This document shows positions 25,480 to 35,757 of a DNA stretch of 37,049 nucleotides, one piece after another. The DNA is from Guillardia theta CCMP2712 (Eukaryota; Cryptophyceae; Pyrenomonadales; Geminigeraceae): NCBI RefSeq assembly GCF_000315625.1, contig NW_005434581.1:37830-74878 (forward strand). Direction: 5' to 3'. The stretch's first letter is position 1, and each line of letters opens with the position of its first letter. The position numbers and the translations under genes are program-made. A model generated the notes under the pieces. That model saw only the letters and a list, made by a program, of their open reading frames with translations, made no database searches and was not told the origin of the DNA.

Positions 25480-26827
25480 ATGGGAGATGATCGGAACAAG
25501 AAGCGCAAGCGAGGACCGGACGACGCCATATGGGCCTCAACCGTCTCTGCTCGAACTCCTCGCATGCCTGCTGACGTCAAGAAGAGAGCAGCATGTCAGC
25601 CGGGGCCGAGCGCGGCGTCAGAGCTCAGGAGGTTCCAGAAGATGAAGAAGCTCAGGTCGAAGCTGCACAAAGCGTGCAGCAAGCTTGGAGTTGCTGTCCC
25701 CCTGCTCGCGTTCGAGCGATGGCAGTGCCGAAGCAAGCTAGATGAGCAGCTTAAACTTGCCGCCAACCAAGTGATGGCAGAGCCGCTCTTGCCCTGCATG
25801 CGAGGATCGGACCAAGGGCTCATCAAAGACCTTGTCAGGGGCGGCATGCAGGAGCATGATGCCGAGAGGATCGCAAGCGCTATTAGCGCTGAAGCAGAGA
25901 AACTCGCGGGGGAGGAGCAACAAGAGGAAGAGAGCGAGGCTGACGTGACCCACGCTGTCTTCCAAGGAGGGATCGTTGACTTTCACTGGAGAGAGCCAGA
26001 CGCGAAGCCATACATGCGCATCGGACGAGCTCACTACGAGAAGCTCAAGACCCTCTACTGCAGGGCCAGGGGCCTAAGCAAGCGCAGCTTGACGCAGGAA
26101 CAGCTGGCGCAACTACACACAAGCATCATGGTGCTGCTGCTGAGATACGAAGCCCTGGGAGGGCATGGGTTCCAGGCAGCGCTGGGAGGAGAGAGCTTCG
26201 ATGTCCTCTACCAGCAGCTGGAGTGTAGCTTTGAATGCTTCGCTTCTCCCTTGAACTGCAGATACGACAAGTTCTGCTCTGCTTTCGAGGATACGGATAC
26301 ACCTTTCGGCAGCCTCGGCTCTTTCTTCTCGCCTGCTTTCTGCCCTGCGGACGGCAAGTTCGAGGTTCGCCCCACGAGCCCCGAGCTATGATTCTGATCC
26401 TAAGATGCAGGCAAACCCTCCCTTCGTGCCGGAGCTGATGGAGGCGATGGTGAAGAAGATCGAGAGGCTCCTGGAGGCATCGCAGGGGGAGATGCTGTTC
26501 GTCGTCGTCGTGCCGGCATGGAAGGAGCTTCCCTTCTGGAAGCTTCTCACGTCCTCTGCCTGGTCTTGCGGACACGTCTGCATCACAAGAGCCAGTGAGC
26601 ATGGTTTCTGTGACGGTGCGCAGCACCAGCGGAGGCCGTCAGAACGATACAGGCCGAGCAGCTTCGACAGCGGACTTTTCATCTTGCTCAACGGCATTGC
26701 GAAGGAGAGGTGGACGAGTGAGAAGCTGAAAGAAATCTTAACGCGTTTCAAAGAAGCCATGAGTGGAGCCAAGGGTGACTTGACCAGCATAGAGGCGTAT
26801 GAGAAGAGAGTTCGCAAGCTGAAATGA
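25480..26827 (+). CDS. PCIF1-type mRNA cap-adjacent adenosine N6-methyltransferase
   Basis: Predicted enzyme adding a methyl group from S-adenosylmethionine to N6 of the first transcribed adenosine (m6Am) next to the mRNA cap. Exon 1 is 25480-26364 and exon 2 is 26411-26827, with a 46-nt GT-AG intron; the product is 433 aa. The family signature is strong: ECFASPLNC at 252-260, FCSAFEDTDTPFGSLGSFF after it, FE|ANPPF across the splice site with the catalytic NPPF at 297-300, then ELMEAMVKKIERLL, LFVVVVPAWKELP and a late aromatic/charged region. The start is basic (RNKKRKRGPDD), suggesting nuclear location. No WW domain is present, whereas animal PCIF1 has one that binds the polymerase II tail, and the protein is much shorter than the roughly 700-residue animal form. 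The intron falls exactly two residues before NPPF. Confidence 0.9.
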
Positions 26828-27820
26828 AACTTTACACATGAAACTTCTTCGTGCTGACAACTTGTTGGGGAGAATATTCTTCGACACATCTCCCCGCAAG
26901 TGAAAATGAACAAAAGAAGCCAAGAAGGGTATGGAAGCAATGGAAGCAACAAGTGAGGGAAGGACGGGAACTGAGGACACGGTTGGATCCGACTATAGAC
27001 CTGGAACCCTTGAGATCCAATCCCAGATAAGAAACATTTGAACCTGCCATGTGCTTGGGATACTTGACGCCCGTCATGTCTGGACTGAGTTGAGATGGTT
27101 GTGATGAATCTACGTCACAAAGTCAATAAATACGGCAAGAGAACCTGTGGCACTGAACTCTTAGACGACCCTACCTTGAGACTGTGGGCTCTGTGTATTG
27201 AATGAGATACACGTGTCGTCATCAGGCTCTGTGTATTGAATGAGATACACGTGTCGTCATCACTGTCGTCTGAATGAGATACACGTGTCGTCATCACTGT
27301 CGTCTGATGGTTGCATTCGATTCTTATTGTCGGCTCCTTCCGATGAAGCAAGCTTGTATCAAACCACTCCACAAACTTACTTGCACCATGTTCATTGGCA
27401 TCGCTCATTCCATTCTGATTGCTTCCCGCGCCATTTCCTTCTGGAGAGGGGGGATGTGGTCCTTGATCGCCTTTCTCTTCTTGTTTCTGGCCGACAGAGA
27501 CGTGTGTTTTCTCAGGTGGAACACTTTGTGCGGGAAAAATACCATACTGATCTGAGCTTGGTGTAGAAGTGAAGATGTCGTGCGACGGAGCCTTCAACAG
27601 GTTGGGTGCGAGTGGCTGCGAAGGGTTCGAGATCTTCTCCTCGCTCCATGGTCTCCTTGATCCGCTTGCCCAAGTTTCTGCGACAAATTGTTGCGACGAG
27701 AAGCAAAAGCCGCGTCATCAGGAGAGCCAGAGGGCATGAGGATCTTCCGCATGCTGTCGCAGCGAGGAGAGCAGTGTCAAGTCGTCAAGCGACAAGGAGT
27801 CTGAGGTGAAGCCATCGGCG
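26828..27820. other. Intergenic region with a doubtful minus-strand ORF
   Basis: 26828-27114 shows nothing. 27115-27597 (-) holds an open frame (FVEWFDTSLLHRKEP and a Ser/Asp/Thr-rich end) that could be part of a gene starting at the ATG at 27718 (MTRLLLLVATICRR). The splice link is not convincing, and its C-terminal part is the translation of a direct repeat. Confidence 0.35.
27197..27309. repeat. Three direct copies of a 26-bp unit
   Basis: TGAATGAGATACACGTGTCG followed by TCATCA appears three times, two of them followed by CTGTCGTCTGA and two preceded by GGCTCTGTGTAT. The unit contains the palindrome ACACGTGT, an E-box/G-box-like CACGTG core. Confidence 0.85.
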
Positions 27821-28549
27821 ATGACGGATGAGAATATGCCGACGAGCCCTGGGGCCGGAGAGACCAACATGAAGGATGCGATCAACTCAGCGGAAGAGGA
27901 AGCAGAGTCCTTTCGGATTCTCGAACCCGTGTCAGAGTCGTTACCTCCTAGCGATGAGTTGGAGGTGGACAAGTTGGTCAACTGCGTCAACTTCACTGCT
28001 CCTGCCCCTCCACCTCCAGACCTGCCAACTATCGAGGACCCGAGCAAGGTGTGATGTGCTCCTGTGACGCCCATCGCTCGGCACAGCTGCTCAGGTGCTC
28101 GGGCATTTCGCATCAAAGCCACACAGCAGAGCTATGGAGCTGCTGCACGTTTGCTTCCTCCACCTGCCTACCCTCAAGACTCATCGCTTGCGGGCAGGCA
28201 GTCGCTTACCAGAAGCTCGCGATCTGATTGAGACATACACGGAAGCGCTTGAGCGACTTGAGCGAGACGCCGGAATGAGCGAGAGCGACGAGGAAGAAGC
28301 TGAGGACCGAGCAGAGCATGTTCACTCCCATATGCCGTAGAGTGCTGAAAGCTCCTAACCGTGCCAGGGAGAAAGAGAAAGGGGAGGTGAATCAGACAGT
28401 AGAGGGAAGCAATTTAAGGTGGGAGATGACGTCATCACTGCTGACGGCAAGTACGGAAGCGTGGTCAAGATCCGTCATGACTTTCTTCCCGGGCTGCCAA
28501 CTCGACTCAGCGTGCCACCAGAGGAACTCAAACTGGATCAGACGGTGAA

Positions 28550-28602
<53 letters not shown>

Positions 28603-29569
28603 CCTCCCTCTCCCTCTCCCTCTCCCTCTCTCTTGCTCGCCTGAAATTTCCACAAGATTATGAGGACTCCGACCCAGCCGTTGAGGATGAGAAAACGCTA
28701 CTCGTGCTGTCCTCTGTGAGGTCCAGAAGCCCTGGAAGTCTTCGCTGTCGAAGTCGAGAGCGCGCTTGGGGGAAAGGGAGGAGAATGCAGCAGAAGGAGT
28801 AAAGCATCGGCGGCGAGAGATTTCTCGGCTTTGGCGGGCGGCGCGAGCAGGAAACGTCACAAGGGTTCGAGAGTTGATGTGGGAGGAGGAGAGGACGAGA
28901 GGGAGAGAGTTGCTGACGATTCGCCGCAGCTCTCAAGGACACGATCCAAACAGCAGGAACCCTCGGCTGCAGGAGGCGACTGCTCTTCACTACGCTTCTC
29001 TTCACGGGCACACGGAAGTGATGTCAGTGCTCGTGACAGCAGGTGACCAAACTCATGTCGATCGCCTTGTCGTGACGATGATCACAGGAGCGAACCCCTC
29101 CTCCACCAACCGTTAGCATCGTTCGAGGAGGCGAAGCTGAAGCTGGAGCAGGTGGGGGGCTACACCGCTTCGCTTCGCCGCCTTTGCAGGGCAAGAGAGG
29201 AGCATTGAGATGCTCTTGCGAACTTTCGGCAGCTGCGTCAACGTCGTTGATCTCGTCGGCTCCTCGTCCCTTCACTTCGCAGCTCTTGCGGGGAGGTGAC
29301 GACCTGCTCTCCTTCGCTCCTCTCCCGTCGGCACCTGAATGTGAGGCAGGCTCGGTCCCGTTCGCCTTCTTGTAGAGACAGGCGGAGACGTGTTCCTCAA
29401 GGACGAAGACGGCAACTCGCCGCTAGACAACGCAGAGCACGCGGCTCGCACGAACAAACTGATGGACGAGGAGATGAAAGGAACATGCGCGAGCTCCGCA
29501 GAGCGCTGGGAGGTGGTTCACTTCCTCCGAGAAGTTCAGTCAGTGCGGATAGACGATGAGCCTCTGTGA
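27821..29569 (+). CDS. Ankyrin-repeat protein with an SH3-like segment; frame possibly disrupted
   Basis: Exons that join cleanly: 27821-28048 (start MTDENMPTSPGAGE; acidic), 28095-28336 (ALERLERDAGMSESDEEEAE), 28403-28544 (KQFKVGDDVITADGKYGSVV, resembling an SH3/KOW-type barrel). After an intron with a CT repeat comes an exon with EISRLWRAARAGNVTRVREL and ATALHYASLHGHTEVMSVLV, two ankyrin repeats, ending at 29042. Further ankyrin pieces follow: ANPLL..FEEAKLKLEQ, FAAFAGQERSIEMLLRTFG, VGSSSLHFAALAG and GGDVFLKDEDGNSPLDNAEH, with a stop at 29567. The pieces after 29090 lie in different frames, with offsets at a C-run near 29095 and a G6 run near 29155, so either there are sequence errors, small indels, or introns I could not place. 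The start may be further upstream. Confidence 0.55.
28554..28631. repeat. (CT)n then CCCTCT repeat, intronic
   Basis: Dinucleotide CT run followed by CCCTCTC units, in the intron beginning at 28545 of the plus-strand ankyrin gene. Confidence 0.88.
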
Positions 29570-29880
29570 AGGGCGAGAGAGCGAGGAGCGAGAAGAGAAG
29601 CGAGAGGGGAGGGAGGAGGAGCGAGATGAGGAGGAGGAGTGAGATGAGAGGATATCAGAGGTTGGAGTCAATTGTCCTTGCATGTAACAACAAGATAAGT
29701 TATGTAGATGATTTCACGTGCTCTCAAGCTCGTCTTGCTGGAGGAGGAGGGGGAGGAGATCCTGCAGCAGCGTCAATTCCCTGCGATCATCTCACCAAGA
29801 CTCACGTCCTGCACTCTCGAACCACTGAAACGCGCTCACGAGCTTTCCGTTGGCTGAAGGCATGTACCTGCTCCAGTTAG
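29570..29880. other. Intergenic, no gene seen
   Basis: Purine-rich start (GAGGAGCGAGAAGAG) followed by unremarkable sequence. A frame is open but shows no domain or splice pattern. Confidence 0.5.
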
Positions 29881-29939
29881 ATTGATAGAATCTCTTCCTC
29901 CCAAGCCCCGCGCCGCCTCCTCCACCCACCTCCGCAACC

Positions 29940-30226
29940 TACGCAGACATCTCCGCAACCTAGGCATACACCTCCGCAACCTAGGCATACACCTCCGCAA
30001 CCTAGGCATACACCTCCGCAACCTAGGCATACACCTCCGCAACCTAGGCATACACCTCCGCAACCTAGGCATACACCTCCGCAACCTAGGCATACACCTC
30101 CGCAACCTAGGCATACACCTCCGCAACCTAGGCATACACCTCCGCAACCTAGGCATACACCTCCGCAACCTAGGCATACACCTCCGCAACCTAGGCATAC
30201 ACCTCCGCAACCTAGGCATACACCTA
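29940..30226. repeat. 21-bp minisatellite, 13 identical units
   Basis: Unit CTCCGCAACCTAGGCATACA plus one base. At least 13 perfect copies (29948-30220) with degenerate units at each end. It keeps several frames open (HLRNLGI and PPQPRHT on plus, MPRLRRC on minus). It ends 18 bp before the stop codon of the minus-strand gene at 30244, so it falls in or just after that gene's 3' UTR. Confidence 0.93.
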
Positions 30227-30243
30227 CGACTGCCTCACTGTTG

Positions 30244-31275
30244 TCACCTTCTCATCTCTCGGTGAAATTCAGATGGAGTGACCCGAAGCAGCGAGCCCGT
30301 GACGAAGCCCTGCTCTCCTCCTGCTTGTGTTGCCCGTGCCTGCTCTCCTCCCGCTTGTTTTGCCCGTGCCTGTCCAGCCATCCCCTGCGCTGCCAATCCC
30401 CTCGAGGACTGCCGCCCATGCTCACTGGGCACATGCTCTAACCCCCAGCTCCTCCTCACCTCCTCTGATTCCTCAGGCTCCCTGATCGCACTTGCAGGAC
30501 GTGCCTGCAACATGCCCCTTAGAAAGAGAGGGAGGAGGGCGCGGGCAGGAGCGGCAGGGAAGGACCTGCATGGGACGCACGTTGCTTTGCTGCTGGAAGA
30601 CGGAGGCGAGGACAGCGTTGATCTCAGCAGAATGACCTGAAAGATGACGAGCAAGACAAGAATCAGCGAGAGAGAATGAAGGACGAGGGAGAGGGACAAC
30701 AACAAGTCTTCTCACTCTCGTCCCTCTTGGCGTGATGGCTTGCTGGCTTGCTCCCTTGAGAGATGGCTTTCTTTGAGAGGACAGGAGGGCTGCCAGCCTC
30801 GTCGAACATCTGAGCTGCTGAGATCAGCTTGCCGTCCATCGTTGGCATTCCCTCGGGGTTCGCGAGGTCCCATGGATGATCTTCGAACCTGCAAGGAGCC
30901 GTGACCGTCAGCTATCCGTGGGGAAGTGCAAGACATGAGAAGGCGCGCAGTGACTGACATTTGTCGGCGCAAGGACATCATGGAAGACATGGCTTTCTCC
31001 TTCTTCACTGACGGCGCAACTTTTCTTCCCTCATGCTCCACTATCGCTGAAATGATAGGGTTCCTCTGAAGCAAAGCTGAGGTCCCAAGTGAATGCGTCC
31101 TGCTCGATGACGATTCGTTTGAAACAAAAAGAATTGCAGCTAGGAGGCAGAGTAAAACTGCAGAGGCAGCAGAGGGCAGGAGGAAGCGAGAGGAGGAGGA
31201 CGAGGAGGACGAGGACGAGGAGGACGAGGGTCCTCTTCCCCTTCGTGCCACCACAACTACTTCATGTCGCTCCAT
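30244..31275 (-). CDS. Small predicted single-pass membrane protein, unrecognised
   Basis: Four exons on the minus strand, 31275-30959, 30888-30716, 30636-30566 and 30504-30244, join in phase to give 273 aa. The N-terminus MERHEVVVVARRGRGP is followed by 13 serines (17-29) and a hydrophobic segment at about 31-51 (PSAASAVLLCLLAAILFVS). The rest is probably lumenal or extracellular if the segment acts as a signal anchor. Exon 2 contains DHPWDLANPEGMPTMDGK and a SAAQMFDEAG stretch; exon 3 has HSAEINAVLASVFQQQSN. The C-terminus carries short AKQAGGEQARATQAGGEQ repeats, encoded by a 24-bp duplication. The last exon could be spliced again at its GAG|GTGAGG site. No family recognised. Confidence 0.6.
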
Positions 31276-31374
31276 CGTGTGTTCGCTATGTCGCTATTTC
31301 CGTGACTGAGCCCTCATCCCCTCCATCTTGTCTCACTGGCTGTGGTCCGAGCCCGCGCCAGCATCATCATAGTA

Positions 31375-31695
31375 GGCCCTCAGTCACTGGCAGGCTGGGC
31401 GGCCGGCGGCGGCCCCGGGGCCGGGCCCCCAGCCCGGTGGCGTGTTGTTCCTACTTTACTCTTATATTGACCGAGGCTCTCATGCAAACAAACAGACATA
31501 CTTGTACGGAAGCCGTCGACCGTTTGCAACTCAACACGATTACCGCACTGTCGGATCACTGCTGAGTCAGCCGAGGCCCCGGCAGTCACTGTGACTGGCA
31601 GCTAGGCTGGCGGCAGTGGCGGTCAGGTTGAACCCGGCGGCGCTCAGGGCCCCGGAGCCTAGTAAGGCTCGGACCCCCCGACCGCCCGAGTCAGT
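31375..31695. repeat. GC-rich patch (patch 4)
   Basis: Block of GGCCGGCGGCGGCCCCGGGG-type words and CAGTCACTGTGACTGGCAG words, split by about 100 bp of normal sequence (31440-31560). It directly abuts the first retroelement fragment. Confidence 0.6.
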
Positions 31696-31850
31696 TTCCT
31701 CGCCATGTCCATCCTCGTGCTGCGCTTCAAGTGACCGATCAGCAGCGTGATATCCTCACCTTCAAAGTTGCAAAGCCGGGCGGCCTCAGGACGGTACTAG
31801 GCCGCGTCAAGTCGCAGGTTAGGGTCTTCAGTGCAGGGCCACTGGCCCAG
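31696..31850 (+). pseudogene. Retroelement ORF fragment 1
   Basis: Degenerate match to 34000-34110 of the longer copy, sharing GACCGATCAGCAGCGTGATA and CGCGTCAAGTCGCAGG-like sequence. It is interrupted by a GC-rich insertion. Confidence 0.65.
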
Positions 31851-31893
31851 AGTTTTACTATAAGACGGCGGTACGGTAAAAAGGCGCTCACTG

Positions 31894-31950
31894 TCCTGCT
31901 TTGTTTTGCTTGAGGCACTTTTTACAGGCTTCTGCCAGTAAATCCATTAT
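31894..31950 (+). repeat. Repeat T, short 3' fragment
   Basis: CCTGCTTTGTTTTGCTTGAG to CCAGTAAATCCATTAT, with an internal AGGC insertion. It precedes the N-terminal part of retroelement copy 1. Confidence 0.75.
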
Positions 31951-32937
31951 TCCGTCCCTCACTGTGCTGGCGGGATTACACTTGGCGGCCTGCCTATCGG
32001 CACGGATGGATTTCATGCTAGTCAGCTCCGAGCGAAGGTTTCTACCCTCAACGAAGAGCTCTCGAAGCTCGGGCTCGTCCAGCATGGCTTCATGTTCAAG
32101 CCTCGGCGCTGGTGAGGGCGAGCCATCTCCAGAAGGCTGCCGCAGTGCGCTTCTTCCTCCAGGGGTCTTCTCCGTTTCTCCCGCGGGTCCAATCACAGAT
32201 TCGTCGCTTTGACCTCTCTGTCCACCTGGCGCTTGAGAAATACCACCGCTGGCCTTCCTCGCAGTACCTCGCCGCGCATCCCGACCTCAGGCTCGAGTTT
32301 GCGAGGTTCAAGCGGGAGCTTCCGCATAGTCGAGGAGGGGACGAGTTCACGCCCTCTGAGGGTCTACACCCCGCTGTTTACTATACGGCTATCGCTCGCT
32401 TCCTCGCTTGGTACTCTGACCAGCCCATGTCCCCGGGACGCTGCCCTCTCCTCATAGCCTGGACGTTCACTGCTCGAGATCTCTCCGTGCCCAGAAGCAT
32501 CCTCTGGCGACCTTCTTCGTTGAGGCGCACTGGCACGACTTCGTTCATAATGCTGGAGCGATCCTCTACCGTCGTGTGAGGGCTCCTGCACCGTACCGGC
32601 TGCAGATGGTGCGGCGACTCATCCCACCTGCCCCGGCTGCTGTGCCTGATGACGCAGGACGCCCCCCGGCATCTGTGGTACACATCCCTGGTTTGCGCGC
32701 TCTCGTCGACTCGTCTCATGAGCACTTCATTCCTCCCCCTGCGCAGCGAAATGTGACCCCTCTTGTCATGCGCGTCTTCCCTCGCTGCCGCCACAAAGCG
32801 GGCGGCCGCCCTGGCTCGCAAACGCGCCGCCACCTATCAGCGCCTCACTATGCAGCTGACGCTGGAGGCGCTCTTGTCTGGTGCGAGGCGCATGACGCCC
32901 TTGCGGGCGCAAGCACTTCTCGAGCCAGAGGACAGCT
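31951..32937 (+). pseudogene. Retroelement ORF copy 1, internally deleted
   Basis: From 32273 it parallels 33551-34005 with small indels, some causing frameshifts, and then jumps to the equivalent of 34857-34984. Upstream of 32273 it carries an N-terminal part absent from the longer copy (KAAAVRFFLQGSSPF, HLALEKYHRWPSSQYLAAHP). At the jump (32786-32808) there is a 23-nt filler that is the exact reverse complement of 33489-33511. The copy is broken in several frames. Confidence 0.75.
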
Positions 32938-33071
32938 CCTAGGAGTAGTATAGGATTTACTGGCAGAAGGTAAAAAGTGCCTCAAGCAAAACAAAGCAGG
33001 AACAAGCTGAACCGGCAGGCACACAGTCCACAGCGAGAAGCTGCACAAACACACACAAAACACAAGCTCCT
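32934..33071 (-). mobile_element. SINE-like repeat T, minus orientation, with 7-bp target duplication
   Basis: Reverse complement of the repeat at 35603-35746, lacking the first 35 or so bases of that copy. It is inserted in the retroelement linker and flanked by AGCTCCT at 32934-32940 and 33065-33071. The uninterrupted site reads GACAGCTCCTCCTCGG at about 34980. Confidence 0.8.
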
Positions 33072-33550
33072 CCTCGGACTTTGTCGAGTCGCCCGAGGGG
33101 GAGTCTTCGCCGGAGGTCTCCGACTCCGATGGGGGACACACGTCGAGTGGCCCCGACGATCGGCGCGGAGCTGGCGAGGCGTCTCCGTCCCTCACTGTGA
33201 CGTCGGGTGCCTCCGGAGAGCTCGACACCACTGGGGTGCTTGCTGCTGGTCCGAGCTCGCCTGCTTCCTCCCCGGCATCGGTCGGGTCACGCCGGGCCTT
33301 GGGCATTGCCGCGGCGTCGCCGCCGTCACGGGCGGTGTTGGTTTCGGCTACCGCTGACTCGGAGGCTAGCGAGGAGGACTACCTCGAGCGGTACCGTGTT
33401 CCTGTGTCCAGCCTCCCTCCGTCCGCTGCCCCAGGCGGACCCCCGGGCAGCGCCGGCTCCTTGTCGGCGGCTGCCCTTTCTCCGTCCGCGGCCGCCCGCT
33501 TTGTGGCGGCAGCGGACGTCTCGACTGACAGTGGTCAGTCGGCTGCCTCC
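33064..33550 (+). repeat. Linker segment of retroelement, copy 1
   Basis: Direct repeat of 34985-35481 with a few small indels; the third copy is 36625-37049. It encodes an acidic Ser/Pro-rich segment (DFVESPE, SPEVSDSDGG). In this copy it joins straight to another ORF body at 33551. Confidence 0.85.
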
Positions 33551-34984
33551 GCCGCGCATCCCGACCTCAGGCTCGAGTTTGCGAGGTTCAAGCGGGAGCT
33601 TCCGCATAGTCGAGGAGGGGACGAGTTCACGCCCTCTGAGGGTCTACACCCCGCTGTTTACTATACGGCTATCGCTCGCTTCCTCGCTTGGTACTCTGAC
33701 CAGCCCATGTCCCGGACGCTGCCCTCTCCTCATAGCCTGGACGTTCACTGCTCGAGATCTCTCCGTGCCCAGAAGCATCCTCTGGCGACCTTCTTCGTTG
33801 AGGCGCACGACTTCGTTCATAATGCTGGAGCGATCCTCTACCGTCGTGTCAAGGCTCCTGCACCGGCTGCAGATGGCGCGGCGATCCCACCTGCCCCGGC
33901 TGCTGTGCCTGATGACGCAGGACGCCTCGTCGACTCGTCTCATGAGCACTTCATTCCTCCCCCTGCGCAGCGAAATGTGACTCCTCTTGTCATGCGCGTC
34001 TTCCCTCGCCATGTGCATGCTCGCGCTGCGCTGACCGATCAGCAGCGTGATATCCTCACCTTGCACAGCCGCAGGACACACTCGCTCAAGTCGCAGGATA
34101 GGGTCTTGCAGTCTACCATCTTCGCTCATTTTCCTGAGCGAGACCTGAGCCACTCGGCGATGCGAGTCTCGAGCTACTACCCCCTCAAGGCCTTCCCGCA
34201 CCGCTATGCTCAGATGCTCGACTGCTATCTCCATCATGGCATGCCGATCTGCCAGTGTCCGACGGAATGTGATGGATGTCAGCGCGAGCTCGATCCCTCC
34301 GTTGCTGCACATCATCTCCAGACCTGCAAACGCCGATCCTCCAAGCTTCCCACGGCGCATGACAACCTTACTCGTACGATTCGGTCGATGCTGAACGAAG
34401 CTGGTCTTCAGAGCGTCATCGATACAGTGGGGGATCCTCGTTCTCGACGGCAGGTACCCTCCCATCCTCATGGCCGCAAGATGAAGGGCGATATCCACAT
34501 CCCTGGAATCCGCGATCGAGGGTCCGAGCAGTACGAGGGCTTGATGGCGGACGTGACGTTGGTCCACCCTTACATTGGTAGCTCTGCCGACCTGACCAAG
34601 TGGGGGGAGGTCAACCTCGACGCCCTCCATGTTGCAGCGTCTGAGAAGATTCGCAAACATCGCGCTGCATATGCCATGACTACTCCTCCTCGAGCGTTCA
34701 TCCCTCTTGCCATCTCGACGGACGGTACCCTGCATCCTGACACCCTCCGCTTCATCTGGTATTTGGCGGACATCATTGCTCAGCGCTCAATGCCTCTTGA
34801 GGATGCGGCGTTTGGTCGGCACTTCGTGCCTGATGACGGCCCTGCTGCTGAGGTCTTGGCTCGCAAACGCGCCGCCACCTATCAGCGCCTCACCATGCAG
34901 CTTACGCTGGAAGCGCTCTTGTCTGGTGCGAGGCGCATGACGCCCTTGCGGGCGCAAGCACTGGCTTCTCGAGCCAGAGGACAG

Positions 34985-35481
34985 CTCCTCCTCGGACTTT
35001 GTCGAGTCGCCCGAGGAGTCTTCGCCGGAGGTCTCCGACTCCGATGGGGGAAACCCTTCGAGTGGCCCCGACGATCGGCGCGGAGCTGGCGAGGCGTACG
35101 GTCTCCGTCCCTCACTGTGACGTCGGGTGCCTCCGGAGAGCTCGACACCACTGGGGTGCTTCAATGTGCTGCTGGTCCGAGCTCGCCTGCTTCCTCCCCG
35201 GCATCGGTCGGGTCACGCCGGGCCTTGGGCATTGCCGCGGCGTCGCCGCCGTCACGGGCGGCTACCACTGACTCGGCTACCGCTGACTCGGAGGCTAGCG
35301 AGGAGGACTACCTCGAGCGGTACCGTGTTCCTGTGTCCAGCCTCCCTCCGTCCGCTGCCCCAGGCGGACCCCCGGGCAGCGCCGGCTCCTTGTCGGCGGC
35401 TGCCCTTTCTCCGTCCGCGGCCGCCCGCTTTGTGGCGGCAGCGGACGTCTCGACTGACAGTGGTCAGTCGGCTGCCTCCGG
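34985..35481 (+). repeat. Linker segment of retroelement, copy 2
   Basis: Second copy of the 33064-33550 segment, with extra TACGG-like and CAATGTG insertions. It is followed by GGGTATCGCGTGTAA, a stop codon, and then the 3' tail. Confidence 0.85.
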
Positions 35482-35746
35482 GTATCGCGTGTAAGGGATT
35501 TTATTCCTCCTGCATGCTCCTGCTGCTTGTTGCTTGATTGCTTGACCCTTCGGCTGCTTGTCTGCGCGGCTTCGCGCTTGGGCTGGCGCTGCCGCGTCTG
35601 GGTGCCAGCAGTGCTGGTTCTTTTCGGGCTTGTGTTTTGTGTGTGTTTGTGCAGCTTCTCGCTGTGGACTGTGTACCTGCCGGTTCAGCTTGTTCCTGCT
35701 TTATTTTGCTTGAGGCACTTTTTACCTTCTGCCAGTAAATCCTATA
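35482..35746 (+). repeat. Retroelement 3' tail with repeat T, copy 1
   Basis: Stop codon region, TTTTATTCCTCCTGCATGCT, then repeat T (35603-35746), which starts TGCCAGCAGTGCTGG and ends TGCCAGTAAATCCTATA. The whole unit is duplicated at 35846-36112. Confidence 0.85.
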
Positions 35747-35757
35747 TCCTCCGGGTA

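Larger units (their letters stand above)
33064..35494 (+). mobile_element. Retroelement-derived ORF with Cys-His zinc site and restriction-like endonuclease region
   Basis: The frame is open from within 33064-33197 to the stop at 35494. An acidic Ser/Pro/Ala-rich segment (EEDYLERYRVPVSSLPPSAA) is followed by the body HPDLRLEFARFKRELPHSRG, a tract rich in His/Arg, then CDGCQRELDPSVAAHHLQTC (Cys-X2-Cys-X10-His-X4-Cys), AHDNLTRTI in the place of the RHD motif, and GDIHI ... ADVTLVHPY ... FIPLAISTDGTLHPDTL. That order (zinc site, RHD-like, PD..D/ExK-like) matches the C-terminal part of non-LTR retrotransposons with a restriction-like endonuclease. No reverse transcriptase is visible, so this is a partial or non-autonomous copy. 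From about 34962 a 4-base difference from copy 1 shifts the frame, so the last 500 bases are read in a foreign frame and then return. Confidence 0.55.

Noticed and set aside
28095-28340. Separate small gene MLGHFASKPHS
   Set aside because: It begins with an alternative codon directly after an AG acceptor and splices in phase on both sides into the ankyrin gene.
29836-30265. Proteins made of HLRNLGI or MPRLRRC repeats
   Set aside because: A 21-bp tandem repeat keeps all frames open; no start context or splice link supports a gene, so it is listed as a minisatellite.
33064-35490. Linker segments as LTRs of an LTR retrotransposon
   Set aside because: The repeats lie inside the coding frame, lack TG...CA ends and a primer-binding site, and occur a third time in a rearranged copy; tandem duplication explains them better.
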